From: Rahnella bruchi | GTDB lineage: Bacteria; Pseudomonadota; Gammaproteobacteria; Enterobacterales; Enterobacteriaceae | Direction of reading: 5' to 3' | Assembly (NCBI RefSeq): GCF_003614975.1 | Contig: NZ_QZWI01000003.1 | Span: 434,001 to 498,000, forward strand | Length of the DNA: 64,000 nt | Shown: positions 38,701 to 44,206 of the stretch, piece after piece | How positions within the stretch are numbered: position 1 is the stretch's first letter | Layout of the letters: every line of letters starts with the position of its first letter | Made by a program: the position numbers and the translations under genes | The notes under the pieces: generated by a model | The model's input: only the letters and a program-made list of their open reading frames with translations | Database searches by the model: none | What the model was told of the DNA's origin: nothing

Positions 38701-39350
38701 GGCAAAACGAAGTCAGCAATAATCTATTCGGTGGTACGGAATGGGGCCAGGAGCAAAAAGTAAAAGCGCATGGAGAAGATGTACTTTCGTGTGCAATGGC
38801 TCCAAACTCATCAAGTTGTCAGCGAGGACTCGCCGAGAATCAGGCCTATGCAACAGCTTTGGCGACCGCAGGACTCATCTACATACCGGGTGGAATGCAG
38901 GTCACTGCTGGCATCGGTGGTACAGCGAACGCTGGTATTCAGTACACAATAAATGGAGAAATAAATCCAATGGACGTATTGATAGCAACCTACGTCGGTG
39001 CATTTACTGCGAATACTGGACTGTGGGGAACCGTTGGTTGGAATACGGCCGGAGGGGCGACATCCAATTACCTAAAAGGCGATGCCCCTCTCACAGGTGC
39101 TGGCTGGGGCGCTGCAGGATCAGCCTTTGGTTATAGTATTGGTAAGGTTGTTCAAATCCCATTGAATAAAGTACTCAATCCTTCCTGGAAAAATTGGGAG
39201 TGGGTGGATATGGGGATGGGGATCAGTAAACCCTTACCACAATCTCCGGTTCCCGGAATGGCGGGTACTGCAGCATCTTCATTTGCTACGGAAAGTATGG
39301 GACAAGGAGTACCTAAGGCAGTTGATAATTTAAATAAAGGGGGCAAGTAA
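29748..39350 (+). CDS. cdiA: CdiA, contact-dependent inhibition filamentous toxin
   Basis: Giant two-partner-secretion exoprotein that presents a toxic C-terminal tip to neighbouring cells. Residues 1-35 are an extended signal (ESPR) region. A TPS domain follows (about 36-270) with NPNL near 102 and NPYGI near 144. Haemagglutinin beta-helix repeats run to about 1350, a region with several Cys and Tyr/Pro lies at about 1380-1800 (receptor-binding and export-arrest by analogy), then FHA-2 repeats to about 2650. The pretoxin domain is about 2780-2988. The VENN landmark is degenerate: EVSNN (V2989). The last 208 residues are the toxin tip: hydrophobic, Gly/Ala/Thr-rich, with three Cys near its start. 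The stop overlaps the next ATG as TAATG. Confidence 0.93.
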   Translation: MEKNTLPPVAFWRRLMSYTLMTFLALQPVMPAVAAGVQVANGATQVNQAGNGVPVVNIATPNQAGVSHNQYQNFNVGAEGLILNNGTDRLTQSQLGGLIPNNPNLKAGQEAKAIINEVTSANRSQLNGYMEVAGKGASVMVANPYGITCNGCGFINTPNATLTTGKPVLGADGKLQSLEVTQGAITVEGKGLDASQSDYFSLISRATEINAQLNARDLTVIAGANRVDASGKVTPVAGKGDTPRVAIDTGALGGMYANRIKLVSSDKGVGVNLSNINARQGDMQLDANGKLKLSNSATAGSLTASAQEIQLSGKHQAQSVALTSQGEMQLQNATITSNNNLTLASSGQLQASGSQITSGQTVKMQSARLTADNSTHIDAQRDVELTSSGDLALKGQLTAGQDVRLAGNTLSNQGNITASRNVLLHATTLDNNGKIQSQGNSVLDLSTLNNTGQLLSGGSLTVNAQTAALSGMVSATEDLTFTGSSLSLDASGQLLAGHDLGLTSSQFDLAGTAKGNHLVTLQGDRFTSSQNSSLTSDGGLSVYLSDAQIDGQLAALGTLELSADRLVTGTQAQLQSQQDMTLTLKDSGDLQGTLVAQDNLTIQAATLNHHGQTAAQNVSLRAGSLSNSGNVSAEALQLNADSLTNSGILQGSKAMQLDIASLNNLNSGQIVTGGALDLSLPQLNNAGLLLADRFSLTTDSLNNTGTLQGTSLLDIHAATLGNAVSGRLLSGADLMLSATQLDNSGIIQGESARLTATDLTNSGSVLGQQSLDATASHQLDNSGKLMSLGAMQVSTQTLENTGSLLSEGSLALNGSQLTNSGTVQATQLDIRQTQVDNRGALIGLNTLAITLLQDLHNSQQGSLLSQGELSVSAQSVINDGLWQGQNILLSAGQFENNGAIQSAGALTLILTENFTNSKNGKLVASGTAALNALALTNQGQWIAKNLTISGNSLNNDGEISGVDGLTLTLQNTLAQQSSGKLQSNGSTEITANRLENAGQLQTRTLKLNAASLDNSGTLQSRESMNLTLIGDTQNRAGGVILSDGALNLDAATFNNDGIAQGTGSAVFSFSQSASNQGRLLSGGLLSLDAPAFSNTGWLQSDSLDFNVSGTLTNSGTLIAQGQAILGGNTLVNSGMVQAGALTLHQASVNNTGTLFAAQILSLNTQALTNASTAKIFSAGDLALDSHTLTQNGQIVALGDITLTLLDTLTQSGTLAAGKTLSVGTSGDFVQNGTMQGQSLLLTSAGNFSNQGSLTGGNGAFNIRAENITQNASGSLQSGGDVSLESRGAIANSGFIGAAGNLLLSATGTLTNSALLYSALDMTLLADRISNLQGDILAGNNLWMMKDAAGNASTETVNSSGTIETTNGDISIYTGHLLNERNGLSFSNEAHQYVPAGQSYIDISLKDIDPAFLTYDKETLCGGGVNDHCTTRYFVVISPQLEDKKVLISDEKWTATAGGNAARIAAGRDLTVQANALDNNASNLLSGADMTLSGNQLNNNSVETGTVSAYQIYHYNCTKTAGCRESVTASEYAAQQASSATVRFDLTGAPVYETSNDATAYRSVIQAGGNLTANFASDISNTSTSAHAGSISHELSAPELNSLSAPAEIASASSQDLASGSEADITAPQWHDNIADALQKLNGSTALSSNDYPLPTSNNGYFVESTDPQSPYLIITNPKLDGLGQLDNSLFNEIYAMQGMKAPVVPRETGRQYTDESSFIGSAYFLDRLNLHPDYDYRFLGDAAFDTRYVSNALINTTGSRYINGFGSDLAQMQYLMDNAAFAQQSLGLSFGVALTAAQVASLDKSILWWENSVVNGQNVLIPKLYLSPKDVAPVTGSVIAGNNIQLAGGSVTNNGSTMQASTGLYVSGQSTIDNLNAGLMKAGGDLSLFALGDISNIGSTISGQSVSLVSYDGSLINKTLTEQWNAAGKSGFDTLALSNTLTGDMASISAGDSLTMYAGKNIDITGANLSAGSDLAMQALGDINISANQTSELEQRSSRGKNSLTGSTDTQASSISAGGNLAMQAGHDLNISASQIAAEGDATLKSGNDITLQTQKQSASSKTNNSEQRLSLVDNTTLNAGGDLTLVAGRDLNSQAASLSAGDNATLAAGRDVNLNAEAISSYSETHGKKKQQVDEQIRQQGTGLTSGGDTRIQAGQDVAFNGAQVDATGDLAVTAGRDISLNSVTESDYSFFEQTKTSGGIFSKTTTHTVREDYTTHEKGTQLGGDNISMMAGHDLNVNGSDVIADRNVSLLAGNDVNVLASTEEQSAYRLDEKKKSGLFSGGGLGFTIGTTETRHRVNEDGTTQSQSASSIGSLGGDVSLMAGNNVHVSGSDVISTADMLISGKNVQIDPGQDALHRKEAFEQKTTGLNIALSGTAGSAVNSGYTAAQSANDDSSGRMAALDGIKAGLNGYQAYQGTQLDGNNSDNNSFIGISASISHQESRSEQITEQHAATGSSVLAGGNATLEAREGDLNVIGSKVKADGDLNLFATDDINLLAADNTQKTTGKNSSAGGDIGISFGVSNSKAGFSIFADVNAAAGKNHGDGTTWTNSEIGAGDNLNINAGNDLNIRGAQVSGEQITAEIGRNLTVESLQDTEHYDSKQQSAAAGGSFTWGGGGGSGYISLSQDKMNSDYASVTDQSGIFAGNGGFDINVGNHTQLSGGVIASDATSDKNHLDTGTLGWNDIRNKADYSVESSSASMSSSGNNTSPFMGNMANGMLAGLDNDGSAASTTGSAIADGTITLRDKDQQKQDVADLSRDTDNAHSALSPIFDAQKEQQRIDENNAIAQIGSQVADIVRTEGKIAAQEAAKNPDNLAAAKAALEAEGKTPTSEDIAQRAYDTALNNYGTGSDKQKAVQAITAAIQGLTGGDWGSAVAGAAAPYMAEYIKTHTAEGAERIISHALAGAIVAEMQGGNAAAGAAGAGLSAAGAKYIAAAFYPGRDIKDLSEEEKQGVVALATLASGIAGGVVGGDVSSGIDGAKGGQNEVSNNLFGGTEWGQEQKVKAHGEDVLSCAMAPNSSSCQRGLAENQAYATALATAGLIYIPGGMQVTAGIGGTANAGIQYTINGEINPMDVLIATYVGAFTANTGLWGTVGWNTAGGATSNYLKGDAPLTGAGWGAAGSAFGYSIGKVVQIPLNKVLNPSWKNWEWVDMGMGISKPLPQSPVPGMAGTAASSFATESMGQGVPKAVDNLNKGGK

Positions 39351-39580
39351 TGAAAATAAGCTTATCACGATGGGTTTTCGCTGCTTTTCTTTTGGTCATA
39401 GCAATGACCGTAGTTGCCTTTACCATTACTTTATTTAAGCATCTGATTTTATACTTTATAGCAGGAATATTTTATGGCTCTTTTTCTCAGATGTCATTTC
39501 TCAGTATAAAAATTGGCTTATTCACTGGTGTATTAATAACAATCGGTTTATGGATAAAGCATCGATTTAATAATCGCTAA
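39350..39580 (+). CDS. cdiI: CdiI immunity protein, small membrane type
   Basis: 76 residues, starting inside the cdiA stop codon (TAATG) with AAAGGGGGCAAG as ribosome site. Three hydrophobic stretches (about residues 8-29, 31-43, 54-70) and a basic end KHRFNNR make it an inner-membrane protein. A membrane immunity protein usually goes with a toxin that acts in or on the inner membrane (pore or ionophore), which fits the hydrophobic CdiA tip. No family recognised; the role rests on position and layout. Confidence 0.75.
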   Translation: MKISLSRWVFAAFLLVIAMTVVAFTITLFKHLILYFIAGIFYGSFSQMSFLSIKIGLFTGVLITIGLWIKHRFNNR

Positions 39581-39590
39581 TATATTTAAT

Positions 39591-39640
39591 CCCGGCTAAG
39601 TCGCTGGAATCTCTTTATCTGTCATTCAGCCACAGCACTT
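39591..39640 (+). repeat. Degenerate copy of the post-immunity repeat
   Basis: TCCCGGCTAAGTCGCTGGAA, then CTCTTTATCTGTCATTCAGCCA, aligns with the better copies at 41571 and 42905 (CCCGGC-N6-GCCGGGAT, then TTGTCACTCAGCCA). The hairpin is decayed and homology fades after about 50 bases. Confidence 0.55.
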
Positions 39641-39734
39641 CGTTGCATACCCCGCTGATCTCCGGAAAAGAGGAATTCTGAGTCACTTAGTAATTAAGCT
39701 AAAGCCGCTAATCCAGACGCTCTTTAAAAATCTG

Positions 39735-39937
39735 GCATCAGCATCTTCGCCGACGTCAACGCCGCCTCAAGCAAAAACCAAGGCGACGGCACCACCTGGA
39801 CGAATTCGGAAATCGGCGTGGGCGACAACCTGAATATCAATGCCGGTAACGCTCTGAACATCAGGGGTGCACAGGTTTCCGGCGAGCAAATCACCGCTGA
39901 GATTGGCCGTAATCTGACTGTCGAAAGCCTGCAGACA
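39735..39937 (+). pseudogene. cdiA fragment A (duplicate of 37333-37535)
   Basis: Near-identical copy of the FHA-repeat part of cdiA (constant offset 2402 bases, for example the ACGTCAACGCCGCC block at 39753 and 37351). At about 39935 it jumps to sequence equal to 38316 onward, so about 780 bases of cdiA are missing between. The two parts are out of frame with each other. No signal or start. Confidence 0.85.
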
Positions 39938-41136
39938 CCGTACAGGCGATCACCGCCGCCGTACAAGGCCTGACGGGCGGCGACTGGGGCTCCGCCGTGG
40001 CGGGCGCAGCCGCGCTTTACATGGCTGAATACATCAAAACCCACACCGCCGAGGGCGCCGAACGCATCATCAGCCACGCGCTGGCCGGTGCCATCGTCGC
40101 TGAAATGCAAGGCGGCAATGCCGCTGCGGGCGCGGCAGGTGCCGGGCTTTCAGCCGCAGGCGCGAAGTACATCGCCGCAGCATTCTATCCCGGCAGAGAC
40201 ATCAAAGATCTGAGCGAAGAAGAGAAGCAAGGCGTGGTTGCGCTGGCAACGCTGGCTTCCGGCATCGCCGGCGGCGTTGTCGGAGGAGATGTAAGCTCGG
40301 GGATAGATGGGGCTAAGGGTGGGAAGAATGAGGTTGAGAATAATGCGCTGAGTGATATTGCGCAGGCACAATCGGAAGGCAAGACGCTGGAGCAAAAGGC
40401 CGCTGAGTTCGTTGAGGCGGAGAACGAGCGTTATAAGAAAGAAAACTGCGGCGGGCTAAGTGCAGAAACCTGCTCAGCCAAAATGTACGATGAACGCAGG
40501 GAAGCGCTGAAAGGTACAACATCGTTTGGCGCTGATTTTGTGCCGGTGGTGGGTGATATTAAAGGCTTTGCGGAAGCTGATTCAGCTATAGGCTATCTGG
40601 CGGCGGTTATTGGGCTGATTCCGGGACTGGGAGATGTAGCTGGTAAAAGCCTCAAAGCAGCAGAAAAGGCTCTAGCAAAAGGTGATCTTGAGTCTGCTTC
40701 TAAGCTGATTAACCAAGCCAGCAATGAAATACAATCAGTAAAAGCTCTTGATGTCGGTTCTTATAAAGATCTCAAAGCGCGAGAAGTCGTTGGTGATGGG
40801 CTGGAGCATGATCATATTCCATCGTTTGCTGCCCTTCGTAAGGCAAAGGAAACTGAGCTGGGTAGAAAGTTGAGTCCAGCAGAAGAAAAAGCTTTATACC
40901 AGAATGCTACGGCAGTTGAGGTTCCTAAAGATGTACATACAGCAGGGCCGACATATGGTGGTAAGAATAACGCCACTCAGGTTCAAAATGATGCAATGGA
41001 TCTTTGCGGAGCTGTGTGCCGTGATACTGATTCTTTAAGAAAGAATATGTTAGAGCGAGGATATGACCCTAAACTGGTCGATGATGCGATAAAACAGATT
41101 CAGGATAGGAACCAGCAAATGGGAGTGATTAAATAA
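39913..41136 (+). pseudogene. Orphan CdiA C-terminal toxin module 1 (displaced tip)
   Basis: From about 39938 to 40330 the DNA copies the cdiA pretoxin region (offset 1621, I count about eight mismatches in 365 bases). It then diverges exactly at a canonical VENN (NEVENNALSDI). After it comes a hydrophobic pretoxin segment (DFVPVVGDIKGF, AAVIGLIPGLGDVAGK), then a tip with GLEHDHIPSFAALRKA and QNDAMDLCGAVCRD. The HDHIPS block recalls His-containing metal-dependent nuclease toxins; nuclease activity is inference. The frame is intact from at least GTG 39997 to the stop, but without secretion signal, so it could act only if expressed internally or recombined into cdiA. The stop overlaps the immunity ATG (TAATG). 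Confidence 0.85.
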
Positions 41137-41564
41137 TGTTGCCATGGAATTACTTTATTGAGATTTTAGGGTGTTCAAAATTTGATGATAACTTTGTTGA
41201 ATTATCTGAAAAATTCAATGAGTTACCAAGTTTCGATACAGGTGTACTGGGTGACAGGAATTATTACTCCTTCTTCCAAGCAGGTGTTTTGGTGTTGTTA
41301 GAAAATGAAACAGTAAATCAAATTAGTTTCTACATACAGCCGGATGAAGGGTTCTCAGCCTATAAAGGGGCTTTACCATTCAAAGGGCTAGAGTCTGAAA
41401 TTATCCAATTGCTAGGTGAGCCCTCTGCCAGTGGCGGGGGAAAAATGGATATGCTTCTGGGCTACATAAATCGCTGGATCAAATATGAAAAAGAAGGTTA
41501 TGCCTTGCACCTGCAATTTGATCAAAACGGGAAGTTGTGTAGAGCCAGTCTGATGTGCTTATAG
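41136..41564 (+). CDS. Orphan immunity protein 1
   Basis: 142 residues, soluble, starting within the toxin stop (TAATG). The sequence begins MLPWNYFIEILGCSKFDDNF and contains GLESEIIQLLGEPSASGGG, then a WIKYEKEGYALHLQFDQNG stretch. This mixed alpha/beta layout, with a conserved LLGEPS-type turn and a final strand pair, is common in CDI and Rhs immunity proteins. The assignment rests on position; no specific family is claimed. A cytosolic immunity protein fits a nuclease-type partner. Confidence 0.8.
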   Translation: MLPWNYFIEILGCSKFDDNFVELSEKFNELPSFDTGVLGDRNYYSFFQAGVLVLLENETVNQISFYIQPDEGFSAYKGALPFKGLESEIIQLLGEPSASGGGKMDMLLGYINRWIKYEKEGYALHLQFDQNGKLCRASLMCL

Positions 41565-41570
41565 TGAGAG

Positions 41571-41599
41571 ATCCCGGCCACCGAGCCGGGATTTTTTAT
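41571..41599 (+). terminator. Terminator after orphan module 1
   Basis: CCCGGC-CACCGA-GCCGGG followed by ATTTTTTATTT. It is the first part of a repeat unit copied at 42905. Confidence 0.85.
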
Positions 41600-41716
41600 T
41601 TGTCACTCAGCCAGTGCGCGGCTCACCAGTTGCCCCCGTTCAACGGCTACGGTAACCGGTGTATCCGTCTCGAATCTCGCCTCTTCCAGCCAGTCATCCA
41701 CTAGGTGCAGTCTGGG
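41571..41716 (+). repeat. Post-immunity repeat, copy 2 (terminator plus symE 3' end)
   Basis: Direct repeat of about 145 bases, second copy at 42905-43053. It consists of a terminator hairpin, TGTCACTCAGC, and a block CACCAGTTGCCCCCGTTCAA... that is coding on the minus strand (see the symE relic). A shortened third relative lies at 39591. Confidence 0.8.
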
Positions 41717-41720
41717 CAAG
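41602..41720 (-). pseudogene. symE-like toxin 3' fragment, copy 1
   Basis: Minus-strand reading gives [20 protein letters not shown], then RGQLVSRALAE and a stop. The pattern WLEEAGFxTxTPVTVxVExGxLV is the C-terminal part of SymE-family proteins (AbrB-like fold, SOS-induced RNA-targeting toxin in E. coli). Only the 3' end remains. The second copy at 42940 is closer to consensus. Confidence 0.65.
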
Positions 41721-41841
41721 CGGGGCACGAAAATGCACGTCGGGGCTTCGTCGTCCGGCCATCAGAATGCACTGGCAAAAACTGGTTGTAACCTGCTGAC
41801 TAAACTAGGAAAACTGCTGTTCGCTGGCCGACTTCGCAACG
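41717..41841. other. Short unassigned stretch before orphan module 2
   Basis: A stretch of about 125 bases between the symE fragment and the VENN-containing frame. It matches neither cdiA nor a gene I recognise, and in-frame stops interrupt it (for example TAG at 41806). Confidence 0.4.
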
Positions 41842-42579
41842 GATAAAGTTGTTGTTGAGAATAACTATCTGAGTGATAAGGACATCAAAACCTTCACTGA
41901 GAAGTATGCTCAGGCGAAGACCGATGCTGAGAAAGAGCAACTTATAGCTGACCTGAAAAAGCTGGACGCTGATAAGTAGAAACAGGCACTATCTACAGGA
42001 ATATCAATAGCCGATCAGAAGGATGTACTGGCTGATCTGAAAACACTTGCTGCATCACCAGAATGTACCGCGAAGTGTCAGGAACTGGCTGCTTACTCCA
42101 TCTCAGAACTGGAACCCGTCGCTAACAACACGCAACTGCATGAAGACAATCTTAAAAAGGGAATACTGGCGGGTGTTATTTATGCTCTGACAGTAGAGAA
42201 ACCTGCGTCCGGCGGTTCTGGTTCTGGCCTGTCTTCATTGACGAAAGAGCAGCAACAGTTAATCAGAAATGCTGAAACAATCACGACAGCCAAAGGGATA
42301 CAGAATCCATTCCCAAGGGATTTGAATGAGAAGGTTCTGTGGAATGGAGTTAAGGCTAATCCATCGGCTGGACAAAAACTTGATGGGATGAATAAAGATC
42401 CTCGTTTCCCTGCATCAGCAGGATTCCAGAAGATGCAAGTTACTCATGAATTACCCGATGGTTCTAATATCACAATACATTATCAATATAATTCAAATAC
42501 GGGTAAGGCTTACGACATGAAAATTACATCTCCACAAGCGAATCCGTTGCAACCAGGCCCATCAATAAGGGATAAATAA
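41842..42579 (+). pseudogene. Orphan CdiA C-terminal toxin module 2, with in-frame amber stop
   Basis: A VENN motif is encoded at 41854-41865 (DKVVVENNYLSDKDIKTF), followed by an entry-domain-like helical stretch (EKEQLIADLKKLDADK). A TAG at 41977-41979 breaks the frame, which resumes in the same phase with LADLKTLAASPECTAKCQEL. The final domain from about 42238 is intact: MTKEQQQLIRNAE, NPFPRDLNEKVLWNGVKANP, then FQKMQVTHELPDGSNITIHY and YDMKITSPQ. I do not recognise the toxin fold with certainty. Removing the single stop would restore one frame of about 245 codons. The stop overlaps the immunity ATG (TAATG). Confidence 0.8.
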
Positions 42580-42893
42580 TGAAAATAAAAACTAAACGTT
42601 CTGAAAAAATCATTGAAGTTTTTGCAATGTATTGCATAGCTCAGGAAACTTATTTTCTTGGACATTCAAAAGGATATGCAGGGTTACTTGCATACAAAGC
42701 TAAAGATGTAGAAATCATAGATCCCGATTTATCTGGGAATTTTACCTATTTTGGTAACAATGGCTATGGGATTTATTATTCCGCGCTTATTAAAGAAGAA
42801 TTACTCGATGATTTACTTGAAGGTGACGAAACTGCCTATAAACGCTTCCTTGAGATCCTGAAAGCTGAAGGTCGAATAGATCCAGACTTCTAA
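42579..42893 (+). CDS. Orphan immunity protein 2
   Basis: 104 residues, starting in the toxin stop (TAATG). Basic start (MKIKTKRSEKIIEVFAMYCI), aromatic-rich middle (FTYFGNNGYGIYYSALIKEE), acidic end (LLDDLLEGDETAYKRFLEIL). Soluble, no TM segment. Family not recognised; called immunity from the TAATG overlap, size and the same downstream repeat as the other pairs. Confidence 0.75.
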   Translation: MKIKTKRSEKIIEVFAMYCIAQETYFLGHSKGYAGLLAYKAKDVEIIDPDLSGNFTYFGNNGYGIYYSALIKEELLDDLLEGDETAYKRFLEILKAEGRIDPDF

Positions 42894-42904
42894 TAATCAT
42901 TAAA

Positions 42905-43053
42905 TATTCCGGCCGCCGAGCCGGGATATTTTTACCTGTCACTCAGCGACAAGCGGCCGGATCACCAGTTGCCCCCGTTCAACGGCTACGGTAACCGGTG
43001 TATCTGTCCCAAATCCGGCCTCTTCCAGCCAGTCGCCTTTTAGTTGCAGGCTG
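42905..43053 (+). repeat. Post-immunity repeat, copy 3 (terminator plus symE 3' end)
   Basis: CCGGC-CGCCGA-GCCGG hairpin with ATATTTTTACC, then TGTCACTCAGCG and the CACCAGTTGCCCCCGTTCAA block. It is the same order as at 41571-41716 with scattered differences. It ends where cdiA homology resumes at about 43053. Confidence 0.8.
42940..43050 (-). pseudogene. symE-like toxin 3' fragment, copy 2
   Basis: Minus-strand reading gives [20 protein letters not shown], then [16 protein letters not shown] and a stop. This is a good match to the SymE C-terminal pattern. The 5' part of the gene is absent and is replaced by cdiA-like sequence. Confidence 0.7.
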
Positions 43054-43495
43054 GGCGGCGGCGGTGGCAGCGGTTGTATCAGTCTGAGTCAGGACAAAAT
43101 GAACTCCGACTATGCCAGCGTCACCGACCAGAGCGGCATATTCGCAGGCAACGGCGGCTTCGACATTAGCGTCGGCAACCATACTCAGCTCAACGGCGGC
43201 GTGATTGCTTCCGATGCCACGTCGGACAAAAACCGTCTCGACACCGGCACGCTGGGCTGGAACGACATCCGCAACAAAGCCGATTACAGCGTCGAAAGTA
43301 GCAGCGCGAGCATGAGCTCCAGCGGCAACAACACGTCACTGTTCATGCCAACGGCATGCTCGCCGGGCTGGACAACGACGGCAGCGCCGCCAGCACCGCA
43401 GGTTCCGCTGTAGCGGACGGCACGATCGTTATTGGCGAAGAAGAGAAACAAGATATCGTTACTTCAGGGACTCCGGCTTCGGGAATCCCCCCCTC
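43053..43495 (+). pseudogene. cdiA fragment C with 10-base deletion
   Basis: Sequence from about 43053 to 43425 copies cdiA 37593-37975 (shared blocks include AACTCCGACTATGCCAGCGT and the GGAACGACATCCGC stretch). At 43347 ten bases present in cdiA (GGCAATATGG) are missing, shifting the frame. From about 43432 a short GEEEKQDIVTSGTPASG-like piece resembles the cdiA pretoxin SEEEKQGVVALATLASG. It then ends in a C-rich run at the SRPBCC gene. Not expressible as a toxin. Confidence 0.85.
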
Positions 43496-43503
43496 CCCCC
43501 TCA

Positions 43504-44016
43504 TTACCCGCGCGCATTCCTCGCCGCCCCGATCATCCCGTCCAGCCATTCCTGATGGCCGTTGATCATCGGATTAGGGCGCGTTACCGCCAGTTCGCGT
43601 GCCGGTTTTCCATTTTGGGTTTCCTGCGTCAGGATACGCACGCGGCCACCGGAAAGTTCTTCAATCAGCCACGCGTGATGCACGTCGAGCCGGGTTTCGG
43701 CATCGCCTTCTGCCCAGCCGTGCCACGCCATGCGCGCTGGCTGGCCTTTGACCGGCGGGACGTATTCGTTAACCTGCGCTTCTACAGGAAAACCGAAGGT
43801 GCTGAACCGAAATCTTGCGCCGTCGCTCAGGCCTGGCCCGCTTCCGTCGTGGAAAGCTATATCAGACGCATTACTGTAATACACCGGCCATGCGGCGGTG
43901 TTATCGAGCTGCGCCCAGAGTTCCTCAACGGTCAGGCCGGTGATGATCATTTCGTTAGACGCGAAGTTGTCGGTTTCGCCGGGGATGTAGCCTTCAGGCC
44001 AGTTGATCGCATTCAT
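43504..44016 (-). CDS. SRPBCC-family protein
   Basis: 170 residues of the START/Bet-v1-like (polyketide cyclase/dehydrase) superfamily, which binds hydrophobic ligands. Start MNAINWPEGYIPGE (44016) follows AAAGGAAACAC. Typical features are ITGLTVEELWAQLDNTAAWP, YYSNASDIAF, then RFRFSTFGFPVEAQVNEYVP and a C-terminal long helix HQEWLDGMIGAARNA. No signal peptide; soluble. The stop sits at the edge of the CDI relic. Ligand unknown. Confidence 0.8.
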   Translation of the reverse strand: MNAINWPEGYIPGETDNFASNEMIITGLTVEELWAQLDNTAAWPVYYSNASDIAFHDGSGPGLSDGARFRFSTFGFPVEAQVNEYVPPVKGQPARMAWHGWAEGDAETRLDVHHAWLIEELSGGRVRILTQETQNGKPARELAVTRPNPMINGHQEWLDGMIGAARNARG

Positions 44017-44206
44017 GTGTGTTTCCTTTATTTCTGTGGAATAGCCTGCTGGCTGGTGTTCACAAAGAATACGTCTCACCGAGATATTACGGAAATCACC
44101 ACTGGTGATAATAGATATGTCGTATTTTTATATCTAAATGCAGGGCAAAAAAACAGACAGAAGAAAACTTCTGCCTGTGAATTAATTCCCTGAATTACAA
44201 CGATTA

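Noticed and set aside
43485..43500. C-rich run as a phase-variable tract
   Set aside because: It is interrupted by T and lies at the dead edge of a cdiA relic, not in a promoter or an intact gene.
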